DNA of 64,000 nucleotides from positions 10,160,143 to 10,224,142 of the forward strand of contig CM037845.1 in the NCBI GenBank assembly GCA_021234535.1. The letters are read 5' to 3'. The DNA is from Stichopus chloronotus. Its lineage: Eukaryota > Echinodermata > Holothuroidea > Aspidochirotida > Stichopodidae. Positions 12,501 through 26,100 of this stretch are shown here, piece after piece (the first letter of the stretch is position 1; each line of letters begins with the position of its first letter). A program made the translations under genes and the position numbers. A model generated the notes under the pieces. The model was not told the DNA's origin and did not search any database. It worked only from the letters and a program-made list of their open reading frames with translations.

Positions 12501-15500
12501 TTCATAACTTAAATCTTCCTAAAATCATCTTTTGGTATCATGACAGCATCAGAAATAAGTAATGATACACAAAAAAAATAATGTCACATTTGCAAACATT
12601 GAAATGAAGAGATTTCTTCCATTAAGTAAACAAACTGTGAAGAACATTTAAAGGTTCTGGGGAGTACAGACTCTGGGAACTGAGGAGCAAGTGGCAAATG
12701 AGTATGTACCTTTAAAGAACAGTTATATATCACTAGTTGTTACTATTTACGGTATTAAGAGCTTCCCACAGAACCTTTGGTCTACATAAAAAAGTGGGTT
12801 GCTAATGTTGATTTTCATTTTACATGTAGGGTTATCGAGTACTTTCCCGCGTCCGAACTATGGTCTTAGGGGAAAAGTTTGCCAGCTACTTTATATTCTT
12901 GAATCCATCAAATTTTTGGAAAGAGAATAGTGGATAGTTTTCATGTGCAATAACACAAAAAATTAAATTACTTAACAGTAATACAGTATTATCTTGTGTG
13001 AACTTTTCTTTTTACATAGAACTACAGGCTTATTAAGAAAGTTTTCAACTTTTTAGAATGTTTTATTTGTTCTTTGTATCATGTAACATTTTTGTTCTTT
13101 CTATCATCTAGCATTTTTTGTAATTATTAGCTCTCTTTTTTGACTTAGCATTTTTCGAGTAGTACTACTTTTTAAAGAATATTTTATATATGTACTGGGA
13201 TGAAGACTGTAAAATTGAAATTAGACAGTTTATTTGACAGGTACAAATATTTTGCACCGACATGATTAGAAGATCGATCTCCTCAAACCCTGAAGTTAAG
13301 TGGTTCTCGCTCGTTTGTAACCAACAACTGCAAGCACCTGCAGGTCGGACAGGATCACAGCCGTCTGCTCAGAATGTTTCTACAATGACACAATCCGCCT
13401 GTCGTGGTTGTGAATGGCCTCTTAAGACTACACTGTGGAATGACTACGTTTTGACTGCAAAACTGCCGGTCACTGTATGATGTTTTAATGTCACATTTAT
13501 AAATATTTACATTTATACCAGAAACACAGAAATTAACAAAAAAAAAAAAAATGTGTAAACCCTGTAGGGCAACACAATGTGAGAACTGCCTGTGAAGCTA
13601 CATTGTATGTTTTTACATTTACTGTCTACATTTACTGTTTTACTCTTGACACAAAAAGAAAACTTTGCGATTGCCCTTCTGTTCTCCTGTTTTTCGAATT
13701 TTGTTTCCGCCACAATACAGTACTAGCTGCCACGTCTCTACGTGTAAAGCTGAGATATCCGAGCTGTCACCGTGACTATTTATGACTTGGTAGGAACTAA
13801 GATGGAACGATACCCTCCATCCAGACCTCCTGTCTGAGAGTGAGGAACAGATGAGGGTGCACCGAGCGGATTGGATTTCACTATGGAGGCCGCGGAACAG
13901 CGGTGCAAAAAACAATCCACGCATCACCAAGAACACAGATGACTCTCTAATGAGAGAGTGATTACTAAAACAAATAAACTCTTTACCAATCAATCTAAGA
14001 GAGGCAAACTCTTTCAATATTTTGGGGGAAAGAAATAGTTTGTTAATGGTTAAATCAATGAGAAATTAGCTGCAGTAAGAGATACGGAAGAGGTTTGTTA
14101 GTAAACAGTTAATATTGGAATAAGTTTTGGATCACACAGCAAGCTGTCCACCAAGAGGATGGCATATGATGCACCTCACCGAAACCTGTGGCTGGTTGTT
14201 AACAAATTGACCCGAAAATGCGTTTGCCCTCCAGTCGGCCGGGTGGCTTCCCTGTATTGGAATATATATATGCACACAGAGTGGTTTACTTTATCGAACG
14301 GGCCTGGAAAAATTTCACTTAGTCCATGGGTACCCATTGAATGCATTATCACTGGAAAAAACTGTCATTTTATTTCTCTTAATGCTTAAATGGTACTTTT
14401 CCAGTTACATGATTCCAAAATAGTTTGTTCGATTTGAGAATGGTCTATTGACTTCAACGGGAGAACGACTAAATAATGCATCTTTCCTGATGTCGCGTGA
14501 TGTCCCTGTTTGAAGTAGATGATACAAAATACTGCACTTCACCCCCAGAATGAGTTGACTTGGTTCACAAGAAACTACACCGTCATAACTCCCCCCTCCC
14601 ATCCTCCACATCTTTTCACTGCAATCATAACTATATAGAAATGATTTAATAAACATCATATCCCTTCAGAAACTGGCATTGCAACTTCGAATACATATGC
14701 TTTGCAGTAAAAAAAAAAAATTTTAAACTTCTGACAAGCTTGTCTCAACTTTTCAAGGTACTGTTGACAATTCTGTGATAATAAACAATGGATTCAGTTT
14801 TATTGACCGACAATTCTTTGCATTTGTTTGGTAGTGAGGATACCAAATGGGGTTGGAAGTATATTCTTGCATTTTTTTTTTTATGGTAATAAAGCATTAC
14901 ATATAGCGTGTAATACTCAGTCGCTGCAAAATTATGACGATCATAAACGGCAGGAGAGTACAAATCGCGTCTGAGTACAAATGGTGCTGTCAAGTTTACA
15001 TTTAGGTGGCAATCAGAGTATGGGATTACTCTTCTTTCATCCCCCCCCCCCAAAAAAAATTCCGATCAGTTTTGCAATCTAGATGGATTAAAGCACCTCG
15101 ATAAATCTCCACACCGCCAATCGTCCTGTCCAAGGAAAATTAGGAACATAACTGTAACAGTACTGACAGTTGGTCACCAAACTTTACTGCACAACTTATA
15201 CCTGTGAGTAATCGTGTAAACGATAGAACAAAGGTTCATTTTGCAATTTTTTTTTCCGTCTACAGTATACTGTAATGCACATACAGTTTGTATTGCATTT
15301 GCAATTTTTTTTAGGAAATGTTCTAAACGACACATATAACCTTCATTCACACACGCCTCCTGCAAATAAATTTCTACTTTTCATATTAACGGAAACCCGA
15401 ACAGATACATACATACACCCTACCAATAAACAAATCACTTCTTTCAATACCTCTGCATACAAACACAAGTTCACAGTGCACTGTGCCCCTACGAATAGGC

Positions 15501-16517
15501 AAATCCTGGCTGATTTTACACCATAGATCCTAAACTGACATGTTTACTCACTACCAATAAACAGATCCCTCTTTTCCACATCAATGCACACAGACGTATA
15601 CATATCCCTTTAAATGATTAAAAAAAAATAATAACTGAGCCCAAGAACATGCAGCGGGAGAAAAAAAAAAATGCCACTAAAAACTGGAAATTGCTCAAGA
15701 GCAGCTGGTTGTGTTGAATTAGAGAGAGAAATGAGTTAGCACACTCAATCAGATGGCTACAAACACTAACAATGGCTACAGTGCATTGAAACCTTGTTGG
15801 TATCCTTTCTGTGATCCTTAACACCACCCTTTAAGTTTTGCATTGGTTTTAATGAGGAATGCTCTTTGTAGAATCCATTGCATTTGGGATATATACAGCA
15901 GCAAGAGACTATTAGCCGAGTCACCTTCGGGTAGCTTCTTGCTGACACGTGGACTTATTCTCTTAAGCTTAACCAAACATTCTCTATGAGCACCAAAGAC
16001 TGAAAGTCACTGCATACATCATGCCTGGAAAAATTTCGCAGGATTGACTGACGCTAATCGTTTCGATGATTATGTGAGTACTTTCTGGATATTCTTCTAC
16101 TATTTTATTTTAAATGACGAGATGAGGGGGGGTCTGAGAAACAATTAAGTGCTGCATCCACCTTAAACTTATGGCATACTTTGAGTCATTTCAGGTGCCA
16201 CAAATTACATCAGAGAAATAAAAATGTATGTGCCCTCTCCAAGTCATGTGAGCATTTTCAAGTCACGTGAGCATTTTCAAGTCACTGTTCTAATGCAAGA
16301 GCATTTTTTTTTTCTATTTACAATAACACCAACCAACCTTCGAATTCTAATGGCACAAGTTTCAAGCTTTGCTTGCAAAATTTTTACCACAATCCCAGGT
16401 CACCTAGGGCTGTTTTCAACTTTCTTAATATCTGATATTGACTTGGAAATGACAAACTTTCTGAAGTTAACCATTTCCTTTCTGAGGCATAAGAAAACCA
16501 AGCAAACAACATTTTAC
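9516..16517 (-). other. Lower part of the largest intron in the exon chain
   Basis: This is part of the ~9-kb phase 0 intron between the 18,584 and 9,515 exons. It is AT-rich with many homopolymer runs and no recognised mobile element. A 19-bp unit containing AAGTCACGTGAGC, with a CACGTG E-box, occurs two and a half times at 16,239-16,286. Several short ORFs here have no homology that I recognise. Confidence 0.6.
16239..16286. repeat. Short 19-bp tandem repeat with E-box
   Basis: CAAGTCATGTGAGCATTTT is followed by CAAGTCACGTGAGCATTTT and then CAAGTCAC. The second copy contains CACGTG, a canonical E-box; in the first copy one base differs. This may simply be a small local duplication in the intron. 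Confidence 0.6.
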
Positions 16518-16565
16518 CTGACGGAGTTCAGATGTAGGATAATTATTCCCCATAAACACAACCAG
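16518..16565 (-). CDS. Candidate 48-nt cassette exon of PICALM-like gene
   Basis: On the minus strand the acceptor TCTCCATTCCTCTCAAAGCAG is followed by 16 open codons (LVVFMGNNYPTSELRQ) and the donor CAG|GTAAAA. It lies in a phase 0 intron and is itself phase 0 with a length divisible by three, so inclusion would be silent for the frame. The peptide is more hydrophobic than the surrounding tail, which argues against it. No homologue is recognised. Confidence 0.25.
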
Positions 16566-16831
16566 CTGCTTTGAGAGGAATGGAGACATCATCAAATAAT
16601 GCTTAGCCAAAAATAAAAAGGGGGAGGGAAGGAAAAATGCCAAAATCATTTCCTTTTCAACTCAGTACATAAATAGAGAGGAAATGGAGTATTTGCCGAT
16701 AAACATGGCAAAGCACCGAGGGTGAACGTCGACAAAAGTTTGGAAATTTTATAAAATGCAGACAAAGAATAAATATGTAGCAAAAGTCAAAGACTGGACG
16801 TTTCTCATATCGACCATTTAAGGAGACTCAC

Positions 16832-16864
16832 CACATTTTGTTGCGGGGTCGCACTGCTTTGGTC
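16832..16864 (-). CDS. Candidate 33-nt microexon of PICALM-like gene
   Basis: An acceptor ending in CATTAATCAG, with a C/T-rich tract upstream, is followed by eleven codons, DQSSATPQQNV, and a perfect GTGAGT donor. It sits in the phase 0 intron between ...GGQYM (18,584) and GMNVG... (9,515). Its Q/S/P/T composition matches the flanking disordered tail, which supports it. Being symmetric, it could be skipped freely. Splicing is inferred from sequence only. Confidence 0.42.
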
Positions 16865-18583
16865 CTGATTAATGCACAGACATGGTTGAGAAGAGCAAAA
16901 GATGATGTGAGAGTGAAACAAAACAAAACAAAACAAACCAAAAGGGGGGAAAACGAAGAAATGTTACAGACAGCAAAAATCAAACAGGGAATCCACATCA
17001 GGGTCTCACATTTAACCTCTGCTCCCCCCCCCCCCCGCTTGAACCTTGTAGAAGTGTTCAAGATTAGGGTGCCCCTAGTTTGTCCTAGCGGATTGAAGTT
17101 CTAAATTTAATAAGAAAACACACACACAAAAAAAAAACAATTTCAACAAAACACAAACCAATTTCAACGAAAAACCTTTTTCATGGCTGCTTCATGTGCA
17201 CCATTTTTTTTTTTTTTTTGAACATTTTGTTAGTTAATGATCCACTTGACTGAGGCTTTTTTTTTATGATGATGATAACTATGAACAAAAAGGTGGAAAA
17301 ATGCATAAACTTCAAAATGATAATGTGATAGTTCATTCCAATTGGGTAGATTTGTGGAAAAGCTCTAAATGGATGAAAAACAAAACTAAAAAGATGGTAT
17401 CAAGCCACTGGGACATGCTGATAGGTGAAAGGCAGTCATGGGAAAATTCCTTGATTATTCACAGTAAAAAACAGCCATTTACAACATTTGGAACGATTAT
17501 GAACCATGAGAAGACTGCACAGTAAGCTGCCAACCACACGATTAAATATTTAAAAACATTTAACTTTTGGTTGCTACATTTAGCAAGCAGAAACTGAGAA
17601 CCATACTCTGAAAAACGAATGCAAACTAAGGAGCACATAGGCTTTTTCAATCAGGTAAACAATCTACAATGTTGAAAAGACATTTTTTAAAGAGGAGATT
17701 CTTTGCACTTTCAGGTTTGCTTTGAATGTTATGACAGATGAAGTTTACGTGAACGACGTCAAGCATCCACCTCAAGGAAGAGAATAATTTTGAAATCAGA
17801 TACCATCCCCCAAATCAGAGAAAAGGAAATTAAACCAACAGTCACGGTAAAAGACATGTTAAATTTTAAAAATATTTCAAAACAGTAGCAGTTAAATGTG
17901 AGGTGCTCGTAAAAGAATCGTTTTTTTTTTTTTTTCCAACCAACAAAAAGTATGATATTCTAAGATATTAGACAGGTATAAAGAAACAGCATCACAGCTA
18001 CGAGAAGCGATAGTGGAAGAAGTGTTAATTCCTAGTTTATTGAGTTTTGGGTGCCAGAAAGTTATTTTTATCATGTTAAGTTTGTCTGCCACCCATGCTT
18101 CTTTCTCCTTAATACTGGCAGCATATGTAACCTTATTCTTGAAATGGTAAAAAAATTGAGGGGGGATAACAAGGAGGAGGAAGGGGGGGAACAAGGAATC
18201 TCTCGTAGTGAGGGAGACAATCTAAAGACGAAATGCAAGATATACCGGTAAATTACAAACTCTGCAGAACACCTTCTTTCTATCTTATGTAGATTTATAG
18301 AGGAGCAAAACAGACCAAATTATGAGAGTCAGAGAACTACTGACAAACACCTGAAGAAGTAAATCAGATTGGTATACAAAAATGGTGACATCACCATCAC
18401 AGAACCACCCATTCTAGCCACCAAAGTATTCAACTTACAAATGATACAGACAAACATAAGAACATGTTGCTTTGAACAAAATTGTGTTGAGTTGCCAGGG
18501 CTAAGGTCGAAGGTAAAAGATGATTATCTGGAGTACAAAAACATGAACTTATTTTTAAGGGGTTTGTGACTTCAATATCTTAC

Positions 18584-18722
18584 CATGTACTGCCCTCCCA
18601 TCATCGGTTGCTGTTGGGGCTGCTGGGACCAACCTGTCGTAGATGCTACCTGCTTCGGCTGCCAGCTCTGGCCACCAGTGCGGACATTTGAGGTCGTGGA
18701 CTTGCCCCACTGGTGGTCTGTC
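18584..18722 (-). CDS. PICALM-like exon with the conserved W-G-K / SWQPK block
   Basis: The acceptor TCTCCATCTCAG ends at 18,723 and the donor ATG|GTAAGA follows 18,584. The exon takes one base to complete AAG, then encodes TDHQWGKSTTSNVRTGGQ and SWQPKQVASTTGWSQQPQQQ, ending MMGGQYM in phase 0. In vertebrate PICALM the equivalent is the NWSQPGEKKLTGGSNWQPKVAPTTAW segment; TGGxxWQPK and the following TT-x-W are clearly shared. This is one of the most diagnostic blocks for assigning the gene to the AP180/CALM family. The region is predicted disordered and links clathrin-binding and AP-2-binding motifs. Confidence 0.93.
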
Positions 18723-21700
18723 CTGAGATGGAGACAAAGAGGTAACAAGAGAGAACATTTACAGGTGAGCTGTAAAGAAACTAGGACAAGTGTCACAAAT
18801 TTTGGAGTGGGAACTGAGTTTACATTCTAATAGAATCACAGTTGCTATGAAAGCACCACAGGCATTCAAAAATTCTCACAACATAAATCTCCATCTATCG
18901 AGGGTAATTGCTTCGCTTCCAGTAATCTCTCTGTCAGTTGATTTGACTAAAGTCCACTCTCCGTGTGGGTTGACGAGCAATCCAATTAACTTCAGTTTGA
19001 AAAGATGTAAAGATTTGTACATGAGATATACCACAATTGCATTGCACTTTAATTAGAAGTCAGGCCAAACTGGAGTTATGATCACTGTAACAACTGAGAT
19101 GCCAGGTCTCACGCCTACAGCATGTGTCACACACCTCAGAGTCAAAATTCAAGCTCACGCGCTCAGCTAACACAACCTCACGCATTTACAGCTGTATTTG
19201 GAGAGAAAGGTAAAAAAGTAAAAGATTTTGCCTGAAATTCTGAAGTGAAATCTAAACTTACGCAACAATACATCATGCGTTGTACTACCCTGAACGTACG
19301 AAAACTAGCCTATGTATTGCGCTCGCTATGCATAGGCACGCTATGCATATGCACGTACTGGAGTCCGACAGTCGGTGTCTATCAACGGACTCAGCACATA
19401 CACTAGTACCACTCAATATGTTTGAACATGCTGAACATGGGTTGATCTCTGATCTCTTCATTAACTAGATCGGCAGAACAGATCTTCGCTATGATGCCAC
19501 TGAAAACTACTCTTTGAATGAACATACATGGCCGAAAGCACATTTCGGTGGCTGCACTGGAGGCTGGCTCAGTAAGTATTGAGAAGCAACGAGCAGCCGA
19601 TCCAGTTAATATAGATATCAGTTATTGATACTCCTAAACTCTATTATCATTTGCTGTCTTTGTCAGTTGCCATGAAACAGATGTATCATGATTTTCTCAA
19701 AACAAAGACATCTTATAAAAATCTTATTAAGTCTGCAGTCTAAAATTTATACCTGGAATAATTAACAGCTTAAGGGAAAGACCATGACAGCTATTAGCTA
19801 CAGTGAAAACTTGGTTTTGTTGCCCTAATATGGTACACTAAATACAAGTAATCTTTCTCAAACTTATGGTCACAAACTTTAGCAGAAAGGGTACGAATGA
19901 GGCTCAGATTGCACCAAAGGCGCAGGTAGGGCCCTGGACCCCGGCCAAAGGGGGTTCGCACTTCATGAGTGACTTTCCTGTATCTCACTCCCAGCCACTC
20001 ACTCACCTTGGCATCTTTGTTGTCACAACAGCTTTCCACAACCAATTTCTCTTTCTTTTTGCAGGAAACTTCCTGATTTTATCCAACGTAATATTGCCTA
20101 TAGCTGTTATATTATGTATGCATTTTTTTTTTTTGAGTACACATGCAGAAAACATTAATTTGCTTTAATGCAATTGCTATATCTGCATCATAAATTGAGC
20201 ACTTCCCTTCAACAACATGGCCTAAAATAGGCTCCCCCCCCAAAAAAAAAAACAAAGAAAAAAAGTTTTAGGGACTTAAGCAAAGGTGATCATTACCCAC
20301 ATGGAATCTCAGAAAGGTATGGTCCCCCATTAGCTTAGAGAAGAACAGCAACCCTGGGCAAAATCCAATCATAACCAATGAAAGGTTGAAGATGCTGCAT
20401 ATCAGTGACAATCCAAATACTTGACACTTTGCCAAAGATCCTTCAAATGGTTTTTGAAACATTTCAGTGTGGTGTCTTCTGGTTATAACTATTATCAAGA
20501 CAAAACGTTCTAAGGGTTGGCAAGATATGACCGATTCCGCCTGCTAGGCATTAAGAGCAAAATAGAAAAAGAGCATATAGGGCAAAATGTATATGTTGAA
20601 AAATGCTACTAACACTAGACACATTGCACGAATGGAAAACAAGTTCACTCTTTCCCTTTTTCCCACATTGGTTTTTGGAGAGGGGGGGGGGCAGGGTGGC
20701 CAGGTTTTTACATTAAAAAGTCAATGAGGATTATCTTTGCAGTCTGTTCTTTCTTGCAACGAGAACATAAACTAACCACTTCAAATCCACAAAGGGGTAC
20801 AAAGGGGAAACACCTGGAAAACAAAAATAGAACCTAGTTGTGCATCCTACCATTGAAACACATACACTATACAAAACCTAGCTATACATCCTACCATTGA
20901 AACACATAGACTTTGCAAAACCTAGCTATACATCCTACCATTCACACACATAGGCTTTGCAAAACTGATCGGAACTGGTTGCCACAGATCTATTTCTGAC
21001 ATAGTGGGTGAGATGATAAACATGAACTTGTACCATAAAGACTTTCTAAAAGAGGGGGAAACATGAAATATTTAGTGGGTGAGAGACAGAGAGAGAGAGA
21101 GAGCAAAATGGGAGTAAAGCTATGCAAGAGGAGCATATAGTTTTATCAGATGAGTTGAGTTAGCTAGGGATTAGTTGTAGATGAAATGCCAGAATACCAC
21201 ATCAACACTCACCCACACTCTCTTTTCAATGACAGTCGAGAGCAGAGATTTTGACTTAAAACTTGACAAATACCTCTTCAGATCACAAACATGACATTCT
21301 GAAAAGGTCAAGAGAGTCCTAACCTTCTTTAGTTTTTGCAGATTTTTAGGCAAAAATTGTGAGACAGACACTAGCCAACCTGCCACACTCTGAATCATGC
21401 AGTTTCCTGCACTTCAAGCTCTTTTCCTTGACATTTTGGTTCATCTATATTATGCTCACACTGCCACTTTGGAAGACAGGACTTTTTCGTAAGCTATAGA
21501 CACATTTAACCATCCGCTGAATGATTGGCAAGCAAAGAGAGCCAATTTACAGGTAGATCAATCAACGCAAGCATGGTCCTAAAGTCCATAAATAGAGCTT
21601 TCATTTAATTATTACCTCAAATTCACAAGTATGCTCCTTTGCTTATGTTAGGACATCAAATGGGGGAAGAAGGGTGTGAGACAGAAATGAGAGACGAGAG

Positions 21701-22955
21701 GGGAGCTAGGGGTATTAAACTGGCATCAAAAAGGCGACTACTGCAACTGTATGAACCTACTTCAGGCGACCCACACCACTCAAGTCGAAATTGAGTGGAT
21801 CAGAAGATCTATCGTTTCCGAGGGAAAAAAAAATAAATGTAAAGAGAAAACAAAAATAGAAGAAAGAAGATGAAAAGAAGATGCAAAAACTGTGCAAATG
21901 TGTAAAATTGATCGAGATCTTGAAAAGGTAAATGCTTGAGAAATAAAATCACGAGGCCAAAGTAATACTCATAAAAAGGAAATGTCGGCCCAAGGAGGGA
22001 AGCTGCAAATCTCCAGATGGGCTTACAGTGTCAAATTTGCACAGAAACCAGAAACTCTGTTGGTCTGTTTTAGTGTGCTGTCTAACTGTACCTGACCATC
22101 TAGTTTGTCCACACATCTACCCATAAGTGTGTAACTGGCAACAATCTTTCCACCATCAAACACAGATGAATCTTGTAGGACCTGAAGTCTAATACCAATA
22201 AGGCTGGCTAGCTAGCTTTGCCAAATCAGTGATTCAGTAATGTGACGAATTATTCTACGACATAAATTACACTGCCTGATGCAACAATTTGTAAATCTTG
22301 GCTGAAATGGTGGCAACACGAGCAGTCAGGGCTATGTCTGTTTCTCTGTCCAATTTGTCTAAATAAATGGACATTTCTGAAACTAATCTGGAAAATAAGT
22401 TTTGACTTTTCCATTGTGAAGCAACATTTGGGTTCAATGACAGGATGGTCTTTCTTTACGCCTTCTTGGTATATGTCTACATCGGAATAAACTCAATGGG
22501 GGAACGACAGTACATTGCTTTGTTTGATATTCATGCCGACAGATTTGGAAATTCCATGAAATTTCACAAGACAAGGACATACCTGGCATACCCTTAGTGT
22601 ACACTTACTCTTTTCTACACTTCTTTTAAGCATTGAATTTACTCTTGAAATTTTAAAACCTATCCCCAAAATTTATATTCAGACATAAATAAAAAATCCA
22701 AATCATTATATTCATGCCAACTTTTTTAAAAAAATGTGAACACTGTTTAGCAGTGCCTTTTCTTATCGCAATAATATGGAGTGAAACATTGTTGCATATT
22801 TTTCACTTATGAGTCCCCTTTCTCCCGAAACACTACAACTGTCATCCGTGTCCATCTGGTCACACCAAAGTCACTAACATCTCTCAATATCGTCATTCAA
22901 TGTAACATCTACGTAAGAATCCTGAAATTCAATGTTTCCGAACGGCTTTACTTAC
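18723..22955 (-). other. PICALM-like phase 2 intron
   Basis: This 4.2-kb intron holds a 44-bp tandem triplication at 20,831-20,962 and a short GA repeat near 21,085. A possible exon ending at a good GTGAGT donor near 19,998 (minus strand, ...NKDAK or ...TTKMPR depending on frame) has a poor acceptor and is not called. Confidence 0.7.
20831..20962. repeat. 44-bp tandem repeat, three copies
   Basis: Each copy contains AACCTAGCTATACATCCTAC followed by CATTGAAACACATAGACTTTGCAA, with a few substitutions between copies. It is intronic and non-coding. The near identity of copies 2 and 3 suggests a recent duplication. Confidence 0.85.
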
Positions 22956-23109
22956 TTCTTCGGCGATGGGCCTCCCTTGATGTTCAGATTGGTTGCTAGG
23001 TTACTCAAAGTGGAATCCAAATCAGTTCCGGAGGCACCGGTGAAAGTGTCTGCCTGTGGTGGAGGAGGGTTTTTGTTCATTGGTTGTAAGATGTCGCCCA
23101 TTGGCTGAC
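22956..23109 (-). CDS. PICALM-like exon with DLDSTLSNLATNL block
   Basis: The acceptor CCTCACAG and the donor AA|GTAAGT bound 154 nt. After completing GGT, it reads GQPMGDILQPMNKNPPPPQ, then ADTFTGASGTDLDSTLSNLA, TNLNIKGGPSPK, leaving AA for the next exon. DLDSTLSNLATNL aligns with the vertebrate DLDSSLANLVGNL, and GDILQPMNKN with GGLLKPTVASQNQ. This conserved block fixes the family identity. The phases join exactly to the neighbouring exons (G|GT upstream, AA|G downstream). Confidence 0.95.
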
Positions 23110-26100
23110 CTGTGAGGGAGAAAACAAAATATGTCAGGCTTCTGCATCAACTGGACGAGTTCCGACGAAGCGTAATGTTAACACATTTTGTTCCTTAAGA
23201 ATTCTCGAAGTAAGTGTCCTTCTTACAGAAAACCTGTACCAGGCAGCTTCTCCAAAAGGAATAAATAAGTAGCAGCATCTCAACCAGTGAACTGCAGGAT
23301 TAAAGGATTGTAACTTTCCCTCCACTGCCGAAATACTTTTCGCAAACATGTCGTTTTTCACAAATTTCAACTTAACACTCGAAAAACAATACAATGTAAA
23401 TATTTAACACTAAAATACGTCATCACCTTCTTCCCTTCTTTTTTTGATGCAAATACAAGCAGTCTTTATTTTCTTTGTAGGTGTTCTTTCTACATCACTT
23501 GCATTACGCAAAAACGCTTCCTATTCGTTTCTGAGTATGACTTTATATCTATTGGAATTTATTGTAATTTTGAGTCACTATACGACTCAAAAATTCCAAT
23601 AAATTCTGCAAAATACAAAATTCATTAAAACTGATGAAACAATGAAAATTTAAAATTGACATTTCAAAACTGAGCAATTATCCTTTTATGAAAAAATTCA
23701 TGATTACAAGTCAGTATAGTGTTAAATGTTACAAAGTATCTTTTGACTGGGATTGATGTTGAACGAAATTGATGACAGTAAAATGACTATGATTACAAAC
23801 TTGGTTGCCATGGAAACAAACCGATAAACTTGAACATACTGTAAACGACAGTGAAGCAAAAAGCAAACCAACAGTCCTATTAACTTTTAATTCAATGCAT
23901 ATGATGGGTAATACTTACTTATATATGAAATGTAAATGAAAGTTGCATATTCCAAGAGTGACTGTTTCCAGTTTAGTCTTCAGCAATTACTGTCTTGGGA
24001 ACATTGGAACAACCTGCTGCATTGGTGCGATTTATTTTTGTAAACAGACACATTGTGATTTAGGTATGCAGGCATTTAAAAGATACTACACACTCTTTAG
24101 ACTAAGGTCATAGCAAAAATTCAATTCACCTCAGATGCATCAAAAAAAAAAAAACATATTCCTGCCTCTCTGATTGTGCTGTGTTTCTCAAACAGGCGGG
24201 ACACTATAGCTTATACAGCTTGACTGGTGTCAAGGCCACATGCTTTGTATTTCATTTCACAGTTCCATGAAAGTTTGAGCCCGAGGTCCAAAAGTTATGT
24301 GCCTTGATTTAAGATTTTGAGGAATAACAGATGCTTCACTATCAAGTTCAACATAATTTATGAAATATGTATTATTTTATATACTACAGTAATAGTATCA
24401 GTAATGTATTACACAAAATATATAAAAGCTCAGGGCATGCTAATATTACTGCCAAAGAAAAATATGGTTTACAAGTAACTGTCATATAAAGAGATAAAAG
24501 CAGTGCTATCATACCTGGTTATCTTTATCTTGATACATTGGCTGTTGTGAAGATTGAACATTCAATTCCCCCTAACATGCGCCCTCCTAAAAACCCCCTC
24601 TTTTTTTTTATTTTAAAAGGATGGCTATTGCAAGTAACAATTAATTCTATGAGTAAAACAAAAGGGAAATTCTATCCCACAAATTCATTCAATGACAACA
24701 AACATCATTGTCATCAGACAATAAGGACTGGATATGCAAGCAATGCACAAAAGTATGCCCTAAGCGCTTCCATTAAAGACACAACCCATGGCCAATGTAT
24801 TAGGATTTTAGAACGGTAAAATGTCCAAGCTGTCAGCGTCATGGCACGTTGTTAATTGCTGGCCGTATTAATAGAGCCTGTACGCTTGAATTCTGGATGC
24901 CACAGCCTGCCGCCCCTTGCTGCAGAATCCATCTGCACACAACCAATCGCACAGCACCAGGAGGGCTGAGGTACATGGGCAGGTTTACCGAGTGTTGCAT
25001 ATATATACATTGCAAAAAAAAAAAAAAACTTGAGCAGAAAGCCGTAAGTGTGGGGATTAAAATGCAGAAACAAGCAACGTCCACCGAATTATGGAATGGA
25101 ATCGCTTCCTCTTCTTCATTCCCACCCCCCTCACCTGATGTATGAGGCGAGCTTTCACTGCTACACTGCAATTTTACAGTACATGTACTTGTGAACCACT
25201 GCTTGTCTGATTGTCCTTGGAAACCTTGTCCTAAGACAGTTTACTTCAATGAACCTGTCATTATAGTTCCATTTTGAAACTGCTTACTTTGCTTGAATCA
25301 TATTTTACAGAGGTTAGTTTTGCTCACACTGGTCAATTTCTGTTTTGTCATTACTGAAAAAGATGGGACACGGACATCAGCTGGCTTTATTGCAAAATAG
25401 TCTTCACAACAGTGGAGAGGATCACTCGACAGTTTTTCCAGACATCACACAGTTGTTTGTTTAGCAAAGAATTGCTTTAAAAGTTGGATAATAAAGGCCA
25501 ATTCCAAATGCAAGCACCCAGTCAAAGACGCACTATACCATTAAGTGATGGCGTTCTTTCTTCGCAGAATCAGGTTTAATTTGACAGAAATATTCCTATC
25601 TCTCAGTACCTCTGTTATGCAATTATACCAAACATGCACTAGAGCTCAGTGGATGCGAGGCATGTACCATAAATGTTGACCAACCCTTTCGTACGGTGCG
25701 ATATTGGTGTGAATTTAAGACTGAAAACAGGCACATGAAAAAATGGTTTTCACAGAATGAAAACATACACACATACACGCCAACATGATTGCATTAGGAT
25801 CCTTTGTTGATGCCAAGGAACCAAAAAGTGAGATTGGTGCCAATGAAAACAATACATACGACAAGTAACAAACAATAAGACAGACAAACAGACAAGATTC
25901 CTGACACATGTGATATACTGTCTCATAGACTATAAGGTTGGTTGAATGCAGCAGCATTTTGTTCTGAGGTTTTGAGATTTTCAAGTGCTATTTAATGCCA
26001 TGTATTGTTTACCCTGCTTGTCATCTGTACTCGATTTACACAAGTCAGATTTACACAACAGCCAGGGACAAATACTTTGATATAAGTCTAACTGTATCAT

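Noticed and set aside
24523..24549. 27-nt segment PMYQDKDNQ with CACAACAG acceptor and CAG|GTATGA donor
   Set aside because: In the phase 1 intron where it lies the reading becomes a stop (TAA) after five codons, so it cannot be a silent cassette.
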